Part shown: positions 37,001 to 42,888 of the stretch, one piece after another | Layout of the letters: every line of letters starts with the position of its first letter | Numbering within the stretch: the stretch's first letter is position 1 | NCBI GenBank assembly: GCA_947624445.1 | Contig: CANQKF010000002.1 | Location: forward strand, 1 to 64,000 | Direction: 5' to 3' | Origin: an uncultured Clostridia bacterium | Lineage (GTDB): Bacteria; Bacillota; Clostridia; Christensenellales; Borkfalkiaceae | DNA length: 64,000 nucleotides | Program-made: the position numbers and the translations under genes | Notes under the pieces: generated by a model | Databases searched by the model: none | The model's input: only the letters and a program-made list of their open reading frames with translations | What the model was told of the DNA's origin: nothing

Positions 37001-37381
37001 GTCGACCTCGGCAACCGTTTCACGGTGCTCGCCTACGACTTCTTCACCGACTGCGTCTCGCTCGAAACGCTCGTCATCCCCGAAGGCGTCACCGAGTTCA
37101 CCGGCCTCTGCTTGGGCTGCATCAAGCTCTCCTCGCTCACCCTTCCCGAGAGCCTCACGACGATCGGCGCCACCCGCCACAACTTCGAGAATACGCCGAG
37201 CCTCAAGAACATCGTCATTCCCGCGAACGTGAACAGCATCAACAAGGACGCGTTCGCCGGCATGACGAAGGATCAGACGGTCACCTTCAAGAACACGCGT
37301 TTCTCGCTCGTGCAGTCGATCAACAGCGCGCTCTTCATCGCGAATTCCGACGCGAACTTCGTGTTCGAGCCCCTCGCATAA
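28013..37381 (+). CDS. Giant BspA-type leucine-rich-repeat lipoprotein (3122 aa)
   Basis: A lipoprotein signal ends in the lipobox FVAGC (Cys about 24), so the protein should be anchored on the outer face of the membrane. Order: a small N-terminal domain (about 30-110); InlB B-type repeats (about 115-265, W-Y motifs FVGWYTD, FVGWYVS); fibronectin-like domains (about 270-665); another InlB-type repeat (FGGWYTA). About 2200 residues of BspA/LRR_5 repeats follow, with the pattern 'I-x-x-x-A-F-x-x-C-x-x-L-x-x-I-x-L-P', to the C-terminus. Around residues 2150-2640 a longer unit (TYTF-x-G-C ... FDLSG ... YTF-x-C) recurs three times. Such proteins act as adhesins or mucin/host-surface binders in other species. 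SD AAAGGAG precedes ATG 28013. Confidence 0.9.
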   Translation: MKRRFLLIVCLIFAFMGAMAFVAGCTDPENETPSAEVGEYYYDAGGTEYLLTLKTGKKFTLAMGADNKSGTYTLEGEALTLNYSEGDPALASYAGNSISLPYGDTTYNFLKKVDFTVKFETDGGSRIADVTVLNGKTISAPDDPEKAGSVFVGWYTDNTHRNAFYFSQPVKDNLTLYALFVEKLDPEFTARFDLNYEDAEAEKAPAPQETAGRRLYRLPTPERDGATFVGWYVSHFADSTKLTYEYTDQVLAENVTLYAVWEEDGAPVVSVTEAGVAVRASGANNSFNIKITAPDGSVKEEQQSGNGTLAYDFAGGDAGEYTVEVTLNGKSVTRYYNNKALARVSVFTVEGSLLMFNAVENAQNYKLTVLCGSESHEHNDIDLRTQTSWSFANCDMREGGIAFTVTASGEGYLPSTSETFYFTRTLDQVANLAIDKETESVTWDAVEKATGYFVEIKKGTETLYSENIGDVCSFDFKPYGAGEYRITVQPYARGWSQPEAAVLAYTKTRSATPANVRIEGSSIVWDAIEGVNEYEIEFDGQKQTVTGTSFDYESVAAGKTSFTFRVRAKGSSEDVSSLWSDAITFRSGSLDEIRYSAGKVSWDPLTGVSGYEITVGDAAPVTVRGSETSYAVTFTQKGKVVISVSAIFEDGGVSTPVTTTVDVYALEFNIEGAEAIAPQYYADGDPLALPQSPTRYGYNFGGWYTAPGGPNGEGNSYDSERYFNGNSDRSLYAYWSPKLININFNLGRFGDTADWEARKITGQAVLFGSEFTLPVPESTDPTRRFEAWHLDSDAGLSITDFQGKGKAFTTEMEGGVTVYASYQVLYVFEEVEGGYSVSRGPAMDYVTEARIPAYYRNQPVTQIGDFSKCALLERLYIPDTVIIINLGTTAVAFSGCTKLNWCEIYEVEGNTAEKVFSSQNGVLMRKNSASGDLELRYVPYGMTGVLNVPEGVTTIVEGAYYTRSNIGSGSDTSGGIERVNIPSSVTSVARGAFAFCSSLREVYFEPDGSKTDLKPLTIDPMMISNNGKYVLYENQSVYASNGSYLTKITLPKRIADTFTADTLGLFRSLTTIEIEEGGALSMEGGLVIRDKGAEGKEVVFATPRDGDVEQIKNFVIPAGVNSIGEKAFYYNTTVRNITIPNWVTKIGAHAFEGCYLVETLKFEGTETDQDLSVGDRAFYFYYGRKYKPESGTTSDSSIPSSNSKVTELILPANLVAIGEQSFGEMSQLKDVTVNAARTQLNYSEGAFNNRSNSAYVQTVRLGPSCPMFDVSGVFGNAVKQVIVDDQNPYYSTDEQGVLFAKDAIDPSKRSIAFFPTAFEGAYTIPEDIFEIPASCFARRTNLTGITLHSKITKIGDQAFYLCTSLKDVTFVATPDGEEPVELTIGASAFYGCDEIVTLSLPERVKTLGASVFKSCTSLTELVLPASLEKIEATTTGLTVGAIDAFDDCDSLSKLTVAEGSKYFATDGGVLYALKGVYKDAETKEIEYVPYELIYCPVGVSGTVKIPGSVHIVDKYAFNHTDKVQEIVFENTKEYLAPGTPTEEEPDPADETIPAEIEVLENAFYYCGGLTKVTFGHGLKTMRTRIFYSCNKLDTVTISNTVTSIQPDVFYVGVNSSSLAHIYFEDGGNDPLRIEDGTQTTSGTGPVDTYYHGAFGNLDKLEEIEFPSRLAYLGNNAFRMDSPGSSIGKSSSLATIKFKDLKEGSTLEIGTYVFYGAPLTGEVKLPEGLTKIGNYAFYLVSARDNGAKISLPSTVETIGGNAFSNRHFADEFVIPASVTSIGVSAFSQTAARATSTTKVVIADNSQLESIGNGAFSSFVNVTSFEFSKNVNAQGEVAAAAETENRALLTLGSAIFSGMTKLQSIVLPSNLKVIGANEFSGLTSLSSITWEDPDHSAIESIGTSAFSRTAIERFDFPTTYASAGTIKLDANLFMFCNKLTTVSLSASISDVNNVFTGCSALQTIEISDDNTYLSSRPPIVYNKEGNIVKFVCGAYNKDNGIFQIPEGGTEIGGGAFNAQTEIVEIRIPASVQKIGDNAFANCVSLKRVVFAKGSVLQEIGKAAFLNCSSLESINLEDCNSLTTLGAGTSSDGGVFAGCKNLKSLKFGSALTTIGSYQFEDHSYVEEVDFSACGQLQELPSYLFQDNIYIKSVKFPSSITFFGGTYTFDGCTNLSRINSDEEGTIDLSGLTNLQYLYSSAKPAASFKPETSTGTTYTFQDCTSIKKVILPESLEFIGGSAFKNCTSLTEIVGLENVIGLASSSIFQNTGLTSVTIGSGVKTLGSSLFQGCAQLTSITFEAPENFSTLPGSLIRDCTSLTEFDLTQFENVTSLNTYIFSGSGVKKVDLSSFKTIKSLPNYLFWNCTELEEVILPKADDGAVLNYLGTYTFQGCTKLSKINSDEAGTFDLSGISLTLIGTSATAASTTGKAYTFDGCEALKKVILPEKCTKLAGWVFSNCPNLTDINFDQLVQIGTYAFSNTGFSSLVIPKTVTSWAEGAFMYCEKLTRVQLASGFTSLGSKWIFAECPNLAEVVVPTSITHLGTYTFQNDVNLTRIIASDKTETDLEVDLLSDPVGTFDFSKATKLTRLSSGATTAVSSSTDSYVFAGCLGLKEFKASASLVQVAGYAFDGCANLQSFDFSNLTNLGRYAFRGTGITEVKFGDKLSTSVYYAPFQDCENLTKITVPTGNTNVKFENGMLLNAKTNAVIMAIPNLILTSEDGTLTISDETTFSSNAFQGGFNGVTKLDLSKLTITSIPTYAFADAGFKQVVLPATVTSIGTYAFSNSALESIDFNGAKVTSIGNYAFQGTALTEFTVPNTVTSLGYGTFYNCKQLQTVTFEDGAPEGAEEETLVTIGAGGSSAPKNDGSSETRGVFEDSSVQKVVFHRVAKVPVRGFANAKSLKEIEYGDEVNEIGGYYTFYGCESYTSLRVPDTVTTIGAYAFAYSCFTEVTIPGTVTSMSSYSFADSKVVTVTFEKGDPEAPLPTTMYNTFRECADLKNVDLGNRFTVLAYDFFTDCVSLETLVIPEGVTEFTGLCLGCIKLSSLTLPESLTTIGATRHNFENTPSLKNIVIPANVNSINKDAFAGMTKDQTVTFKNTRFSLVQSINSALFIANSDANFVFEPLA

Positions 37382-37445
37382 AGCCCGTCGCGGCACTGCC
37401 CGACCCGCTTTCGGGAAAAATTTCCCAAAAATCAGCGTAAAAAGT

Positions 37446-37475
37446 CCTCCGCGGCAGCAAAATCTGCCGTGGAGG
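37446..37475 (+). terminator. Probable terminator of the BspA gene
   Basis: A 12-bp stem CCTCCGCGGCAG / CTGCCGTGGAGG (one G-T pair), loop CAAAAT. The T run downstream is weak. Confidence 0.6.
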
Positions 37476-37648
37476 CAAACGCTTATTTTCAAAACAATGA
37501 AATCGTGCCGCATTGTCTGCGGAATCGTGTAAAATAAGGATATATGATTTTTTCGCCATATAATCTATACTTATACAAAGTATTCGAAGATAATATGGAT
37601 AAATTATGCGAAAAAGCCGCATAGATCGCTATTTCATGCGTATTTTGT

Positions 37649-37678
37649 TTGACAGACTTTCGGGAAACGATGTATAAT
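37649..37678 (+). promoter_or_regulatory. Promoter of the MoxR/VWA operon
   Basis: TTGACA (37649-37654), 18-bp spacer, TATAAT (37673-37678). The surrounding sequence resembles that at 27949. Confidence 0.88.
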
Positions 37679-37705
37679 TAGAGTAATCAAAAAGGAGGAA
37701 CTACC

Positions 37706-38908
37706 ATGAATCAGAACTTGTTTCGGAAGTATCACAACAAGCTCGTCCGCGAGAGTATTTTGAAGGCTTGCCTTTGCGGGCTTCTCATTGGTTGCGGCGC
37801 GCTCACTGTCACCGTGCTCCTCTCGTGGCTGTTTGCGTTCAAAGCGGGGCTCTTTCTCGGGCTCGGGCTCTTCGCCGTGCTCACCGCTGGCTCCGCATGC
37901 CTCTTATACCGCTTCAAATTCCGCCCGACGACCCGCGCGATCGCAAAGCGCGTCGATGAACTCGGGCTTGAAGAGCGGCTTCTCACCATGGTCGAGCTCG
38001 AAAACGACGATAGCTACATGGCGAAGCTGCAGCGCGAGGACGCCCAGAGGGCGATGTCGCGCATCGATCCCATCCTGCTCAAAGTGGCGGTCTCCGTCTC
38101 GCTCATCGTGGCGGTCGCCGCGGTCGGTATCTGCGGCGCGGGCATGACGGCGGTCGGCTCGCTCTACTATGCCGACGCGATCCCGAGCGGCGTCGAACTG
38201 CTCGAGAAGAAGCCTGCGGTCCACACCTTCCAGCGCACCTATTCGGTCTATCGGCCCTACGTCAACGACGAAACCGTCTACGGCCGCGTGGTGGAGTATG
38301 AGAGGTACGTCGAGCTCCAGACCTCCAAGGAGGAGGCGCTGAAGGAGCTTTTCGGCGCGATGTCGGGCGATGGAGAGACTTCGGCCAAAGATTCGCTCAC
38401 CTATTCGATCGAGGAGCACGGCAATGCGCCCGCGATCCTCGCGCTCCCTGCGGCGGGCTACACCTTCGTCGGCTGGTCCGACGGCGTGACGACCCCCTTG
38501 CGCACCGATTTCGACGTCACCTATTCCTGCGAAGTCAAGGCGGTGTTCGAGCCGGCCTTGAACGGCATCGAACCCGATTTGGTCATGCAGAATCCGCAGG
38601 ACGACGAAGATAACGACGAGGATGTCCCCGCGCCCCCGAGCAACACGCCGCAGCCTCCCATGCCCGAAAAACCCAACGATAAAGATCATTCGCGGGACGA
38701 GAGCAACCAGCAGATCAACGACGGCGAGACCTACTACGGCGACGAACTCGGCGGTTCGCGGGAAGATGCTTCCAGCCGCTTCGATCAGGACGGCAACATC
38801 CCCGACAACATGAAGGACCTCGCGGGGGACTATTACGACGGCATCGACAAGGGCTCGGGCGGCGGCTCGGGCAGCGGAGAGAGCGGTGGAGAGAGCGGCG
38901 GAAATTGA
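37706..38908 (+). CDS. Membrane protein heading the MoxR/VWA operon
   Basis: A 400-aa protein with two N-terminal membrane helices (about 20-65), a short amphipathic segment (RAIAKRVDELGLEERLLTMVE) and a third helix (about 124-150), then an extracytoplasmic part. That part contains an InlB-like module (LPAAGYTFVGWSDG) and ends in an Asp/Pro/Gly-rich tail of about 110 residues. The early helix-helix-cytoplasmic layout resembles DUF4175-like proteins seen in Bat/MoxR clusters, but the family was not confirmed. SD AAGGAGG precedes the ATG. It is probably the membrane partner of the MoxR system. Confidence 0.65.
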   Translation: MNQNLFRKYHNKLVRESILKACLCGLLIGCGALTVTVLLSWLFAFKAGLFLGLGLFAVLTAGSACLLYRFKFRPTTRAIAKRVDELGLEERLLTMVELENDDSYMAKLQREDAQRAMSRIDPILLKVAVSVSLIVAVAAVGICGAGMTAVGSLYYADAIPSGVELLEKKPAVHTFQRTYSVYRPYVNDETVYGRVVEYERYVELQTSKEEALKELFGAMSGDGETSAKDSLTYSIEEHGNAPAILALPAAGYTFVGWSDGVTTPLRTDFDVTYSCEVKAVFEPALNGIEPDLVMQNPQDDEDNDEDVPAPPSNTPQPPMPEKPNDKDHSRDESNQQINDGETYYGDELGGSREDASSRFDQDGNIPDNMKDLAGDYYDGIDKGSGGGSGSGESGGESGGN

Positions 38909-38962
38909 CGCCCCCGCCCCGCGGATATCCAAACGGCAATTCGGAAAAATAAGGATAAAGAC

Positions 38963-39961
38963 ATGGTAACAGAAAACGACATCAAGCAGTTCAGTCAGCA
39001 GTGCAAAGAGATCTTCGAACAGATCGCCCGCGACGTGATCGGGCAAGAGCCCGTCGTGCAGGGCACCGTGATCGCGATGATCGCAGGGGGCAACGTCCTT
39101 CTCGAAGGCGTCCCCGGCGTCGGGAAGACCCGTCTTGTGCGCACCCTCGGCAGAGTTTTCGATCTGCCTTTCTCGCGGATCCAGTTCACGCCCGACCTCA
39201 TGCCGGCGGACGTCACGGGGACGAACATCATCGTGAAGGACGACGAGGGCAACTCGAAGTTCAGCTTCCAGCCCGGTCCCGTCTTTGCGAACATCGTCCT
39301 CGCCGATGAGATCAACCGCGCGACGCCCAAAACGCAGTCGGCGCTCCTCGAAGCGATGCAGGAGCACACCGTCACGGTCATGGGCGTCTCGAGAAAGCTC
39401 GCCGAGCCGTTCTTCGTCCTCGCGACGCAGAACCCCATCGAGCAGGACGGCACCTATCCGCTTCCCGAAGCGCAGATGGACCGCTTCATGTTCAAGTTGC
39501 TCGTGCCCAATCCCAGCCTCGATGAGCTCATGCAGATCGTCAGCATGACGCAAAAGACGATGGCGGAAGTCGCGGATACGGTCTGCACGGGCGAAGCGCT
39601 CCTGCAGATGCGCGCGACGGCGAACCAGATCCCCGTCGCCGAGGAAGTGCTGCGCTATGCGATGATCCTCACTTCGGCGACCCATCCCGACAGCGAATGC
39701 GCGACCGAGACGTCCAAGAAGTATGTGCGCGTCGGCGCCTCGCCCCGTGCGGGCCAGGCGCTCATCTCGGCGGCAAAGGTCATGGCGCTCATCAAGGGGA
39801 GATTCAACGTCTCCTACTCCGATCTCAACGAGCTCGCATATCCCGTTCTGCGCCACCGCATCAAGCTCAATTTCGAGGCGGTCGCGGAGCGCATCCCTGC
39901 GGACGAGATCATCCGCATGATCATCGGCGAAGTCGAAAAGAAGTACAAGAAACAGCTCTGA
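38963..39961 (+). CDS. MoxR family AAA+ ATPase
   Basis: A 332-aa AAA+ ATPase of the MoxR group. Walker A GVPGVGKT (residues 49-56), Walker B IVLADEINRA (111-120), sensor region FFVLATQNPIEQDGTYPLPEAQ and the C-terminal lid domain are all present. MoxR proteins act as chaperones that activate or insert metal centres or assemble complexes together with VWA-domain partners, which are encoded directly downstream. Its length is normal for the family. It starts 54 bp after the preceding stop, with a modest SD (AAGGA). Confidence 0.95.
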   Translation: MVTENDIKQFSQQCKEIFEQIARDVIGQEPVVQGTVIAMIAGGNVLLEGVPGVGKTRLVRTLGRVFDLPFSRIQFTPDLMPADVTGTNIIVKDDEGNSKFSFQPGPVFANIVLADEINRATPKTQSALLEAMQEHTVTVMGVSRKLAEPFFVLATQNPIEQDGTYPLPEAQMDRFMFKLLVPNPSLDELMQIVSMTQKTMAEVADTVCTGEALLQMRATANQIPVAEEVLRYAMILTSATHPDSECATETSKKYVRVGASPRAGQALISAAKVMALIKGRFNVSYSDLNELAYPVLRHRIKLNFEAVAERIPADEIIRMIIGEVEKKYKKQL

Positions 39962-39974
39962 GAAAGGGTAACGG

Positions 39975-40874
39975 ATGAAGATCACTTGCTTGAACGATGC
40001 TTTTTTCAGCCGTCTTGAAACACTTTCTTTGAATCTGCGTTCCAATCTCGCGGGGTACTTCGGAGGCAAACATTTCGTCAAGACGTACGGACAGACCGTC
40101 GAATTCGCGGACTTCAGAGAATACCAGCTCGGCGACGACATCCGCCGTATCGACTGGAATCTCTTCAGCCGGTTTGAAAAATATTTCCTGCGCCTCTTCA
40201 CCGATGAACGGCAGATGCAGGTGCAGGTCTTTCTCGATTGCTCGGGGTCGATGGGAAAAGAGACCCCCGGGAAGGCATCCTATGCCGTCGCGGCGGCCGC
40301 CGCGCTCGGCTTTCTTGCCGTACAGAGCATGGATAAACTCACCTTCCGCTTCATGCGGGGCAACGTCTCCGAGAATCCGTTCGGCACCATCGTCGGCAAG
40401 AATGCGTTCTTCCGCGCGATGGGCGCCCTGCAGGATCTGCAATTCGATGGGGACGTCGACATCGAGACCTGCGTGACGCAGGTCACCGATACGGGCGACA
40501 ACAACGGGATCACCGTGATCATCTCCGACTTTTTCACCGAGAGCGATTGGAAAAAGGCGGTGGATTATCTCGTCTACAAGAAGCGGCAGGTGCTCCTGCT
40601 GCAAGTCCTCACCCCCGATGAGATCGAGCCCGCCTACGACGGGCGCGTCCATATGCTCGATTCCGAAGCCGTCGACGTATCCGACCCCAAGAACATGAAG
40701 CTCACCATCACGCGCGGCATGCAAAAGGCATACGCGGAGGCGCTCGAGGAATACATGGAAGAAATGCGCGCCTTCTGCGCAAAGCGCGGCGTGGGGATCA
40801 TTTCCGTATCCACGGAGCGTCCCATCGAACAGGTTCTGTTCGGGGAACTGCTCAAGACAGGTATCATGTCATGA
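39975..40874 (+). CDS. DUF58 domain protein
   Basis: A 299-aa soluble protein with the DUF58 signature in its N-terminal half (FADFREYQLGDDIRRIDW, about 43-60) and a VWA-like fold with MIDAS motif DCSGSM (about 86-91). DUF58 proteins almost always follow moxR and are presumed MoxR adaptors. SD AAAGGGT lies upstream. The stop overlaps the next start. Confidence 0.93.
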   Translation: MKITCLNDAFFSRLETLSLNLRSNLAGYFGGKHFVKTYGQTVEFADFREYQLGDDIRRIDWNLFSRFEKYFLRLFTDERQMQVQVFLDCSGSMGKETPGKASYAVAAAAALGFLAVQSMDKLTFRFMRGNVSENPFGTIVGKNAFFRAMGALQDLQFDGDVDIETCVTQVTDTGDNNGITVIISDFFTESDWKKAVDYLVYKKRQVLLLQVLTPDEIEPAYDGRVHMLDSEAVDVSDPKNMKLTITRGMQKAYAEALEEYMEEMRAFCAKRGVGIISVSTERPIEQVLFGELLKTGIMS

Positions 40875-42880
40875 TGAAGCTATTGCTCCCGCTCGGCTTG
40901 TTGGGACTGCTCGGCATCCTTGCACTCATCATCATCTACATCATCAAGCCGAACTATCAAACGAAGCATCTCTCCTCCACCTTCGTGTGGGGGTTGAGTT
41001 TGAAAAAGAGGCGGCGGGTCCCGATCTCGAGGATCAGGAACCTGCTGGTTTTCCTGTGCCAGATCCTGATCCTCACGGGGATCGGGCTCATTCTCGCGCA
41101 GCCCGTCATCTTCCACGAGAACGAAGCGGATAAGACGGACGTCGTCGTCATCGTCGATTGCTCGGCGAGCATGCGCGCCGAATGGAACGGGCAGACCCGC
41201 TTCGAGCGCGCGGTCGAAAGGGCGCGCACACAGTGCAACACGGTCATGGGAGCGGGCGGATACGTCACGCTCATTTTGGCGAATGAAACGCCGCAAGTTC
41301 TGGGGAGCAGGGTCTCGATGGCGAACCGCTCGCGGCTCAACGACGAATTCCGCAAGATCGAGGACGCGATCGACCAAGAAAAGGGGAATACCGATGGTAT
41401 TTTCGACGAAGAGACCCGCGCCTACCTCTGCTCCTACGGCATTGCGAATATCTCCGATGCGCTCGAGCTCTCCAAGGACGTCCTCAGCAACAATCCCAAT
41501 GCGTCGGTCGTGCTCTACACGGATACGGACTACATCGCGCCCGGGCGGGTGGATGTCATCAACGTCGCGGAGAAGGGCTCTGCCGATCAGAGAGGGGAGT
41601 GGAACGCCGCGATCCTGAACGCGGAGGCCGACCTGCAGGACGGCTACTACACGCTCACGGTCGACGTCGCCTGCTACGGCATGGACCAGCTCAACCTCGG
41701 GCTGGAAGTCACCGTCAACAATCCCAACACCTACGACGCGACCGAAACGGCCGCGCCCATCGTGATTTCCACGCAAGTGGCGTGCTCCCGCGACCGCGAG
41801 AAGCGCGTTATCTTTTGCGTGAACCGCGGCACCGAGACCGACGCCACCGAATACGTCGAATACGGCACAGGGCAGTCCTTTTTCAGCTATTCCTCCATCC
41901 ATATCCGCGTCACTGCCGACGATATCGACAGCTACACCGCCGACGACAACTTCTATCTCTACGGCGGGCAGAAGGAAGTGGTGCGCGTGGAATACGCGTC
42001 GACGCTGCCCAATCCCTTTGTGAACACCGCGCTCGAGACCATCCAGCGCGCGCTCGCCGAGCGGTGGGACATCCAGATCACCGAGGTGCAGCAGGGCGTC
42101 GCTCCCGCCTACACGGGCTTTGATTTCTATGTCTTTGAGCATTTCAGCCCCAACGAGATCCCCGTGGACGGCGTCGTGTTCCTGCTCGATCCCGCCGATG
42201 TCCCGATCACCACGGGGCTCAGCATTTTGGGGCAGAAAACATACACGCAGGCGCAGTTCCTCGAGAGCGGCGCCGCGAGCCCCGTCACCGATCTGCTCAG
42301 CGCCAGCCTGATCTCGGTGACGCGCATCAACCAGATGCGCTATTCCTCGGACTACGAGGTCCTCTGGTCGTGCAATACCGATCCCGTCCTGCTCGTGCGC
42401 AACGAGGGCGCGGAGAAGCTCGCCATTCTGAATTTCAGCGTGCACTATTCGAACATCGTCACGCTTCCCGAGTGGAGCTTCCTCTGGTATAATCTCTTCA
42501 ACTATTTCTTCCCGCCCACGGTGGAGGGGAATGCCTTCGAGGTCTATAAGGAGATCCCCGTCAACGCGCGCGGGGATCGGGTGAATTATTCGGGGCAGGC
42601 GGATCCGCTCACGGTGTTCCCCACCGTGGTGATCCCCACGCAGCCGGGCACGTACACCTTCGATCTCGTGACCTATTTCGGCAAGAAATCGCAGACGAGC
42701 GTCTTTGTCAAGACGCCCGCCTCCGAGAGCAATATATTCAGCGTGGAGGACGGGCTCGACGATCCCTACGGCACCTGGGAATTTTCCGATAGCTACGACG
42801 ACCTCATCCTGTGGTTTGCCGCCGCGCTGCTTGCCTTCCTGTTCCTCGAATATTGGCTGCAGGGCAGGCAGGCGAAGTGA
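40871..42880 (+). CDS. BatA-like VWA membrane protein
   Basis: A 669-aa protein. It has an N-terminal membrane helix (about 3-25), a charged loop, a second helix (about 56-78) and then a VWA domain with intact MIDAS VDCSASM (about 94-100). A long extracytoplasmic beta-rich region follows, with a C-terminal membrane helix near 640-662 and a short basic tail. This is the BatA N-terminal domain plus VWA architecture seen in Bat operons. Start is ATG 40871 or the adjacent in-frame ATG at 40874; the first overlaps the DUF58 stop. It likely presents or folds client proteins on the outer face with the MoxR machine. Confidence 0.85.
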   Translation: MMKLLLPLGLLGLLGILALIIIYIIKPNYQTKHLSSTFVWGLSLKKRRRVPISRIRNLLVFLCQILILTGIGLILAQPVIFHENEADKTDVVVIVDCSASMRAEWNGQTRFERAVERARTQCNTVMGAGGYVTLILANETPQVLGSRVSMANRSRLNDEFRKIEDAIDQEKGNTDGIFDEETRAYLCSYGIANISDALELSKDVLSNNPNASVVLYTDTDYIAPGRVDVINVAEKGSADQRGEWNAAILNAEADLQDGYYTLTVDVACYGMDQLNLGLEVTVNNPNTYDATETAAPIVISTQVACSRDREKRVIFCVNRGTETDATEYVEYGTGQSFFSYSSIHIRVTADDIDSYTADDNFYLYGGQKEVVRVEYASTLPNPFVNTALETIQRALAERWDIQITEVQQGVAPAYTGFDFYVFEHFSPNEIPVDGVVFLLDPADVPITTGLSILGQKTYTQAQFLESGAASPVTDLLSASLISVTRINQMRYSSDYEVLWSCNTDPVLLVRNEGAEKLAILNFSVHYSNIVTLPEWSFLWYNLFNYFFPPTVEGNAFEVYKEIPVNARGDRVNYSGQADPLTVFPTVVIPTQPGTYTFDLVTYFGKKSQTSVFVKTPASESNIFSVEDGLDDPYGTWEFSDSYDDLILWFAAALLAFLFLEYWLQGRQAK

Positions 42881-42888
42881 GGTGAGAG

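Larger units (their letters stand above)
37382..37705 (+). other. Intergenic region between the giant BspA gene and the MoxR operon
   Basis: No gene is supported. A terminator-like hairpin (37446-37475) is followed by an AT-rich tract (about 37530-37640) and the promoter at 37649-37678. Confidence 0.6.

Noticed and set aside
27866-37513. A 3215-codon open frame on the minus strand across the giant BspA gene
   Set aside because: It is an exact antisense shadow of a GC-rich, repeat-rich coding sequence. It lacks an SD and gives Arg/Asp/Val-rich low-complexity protein; the plus frame has a lipobox, SD and recognisable domains.
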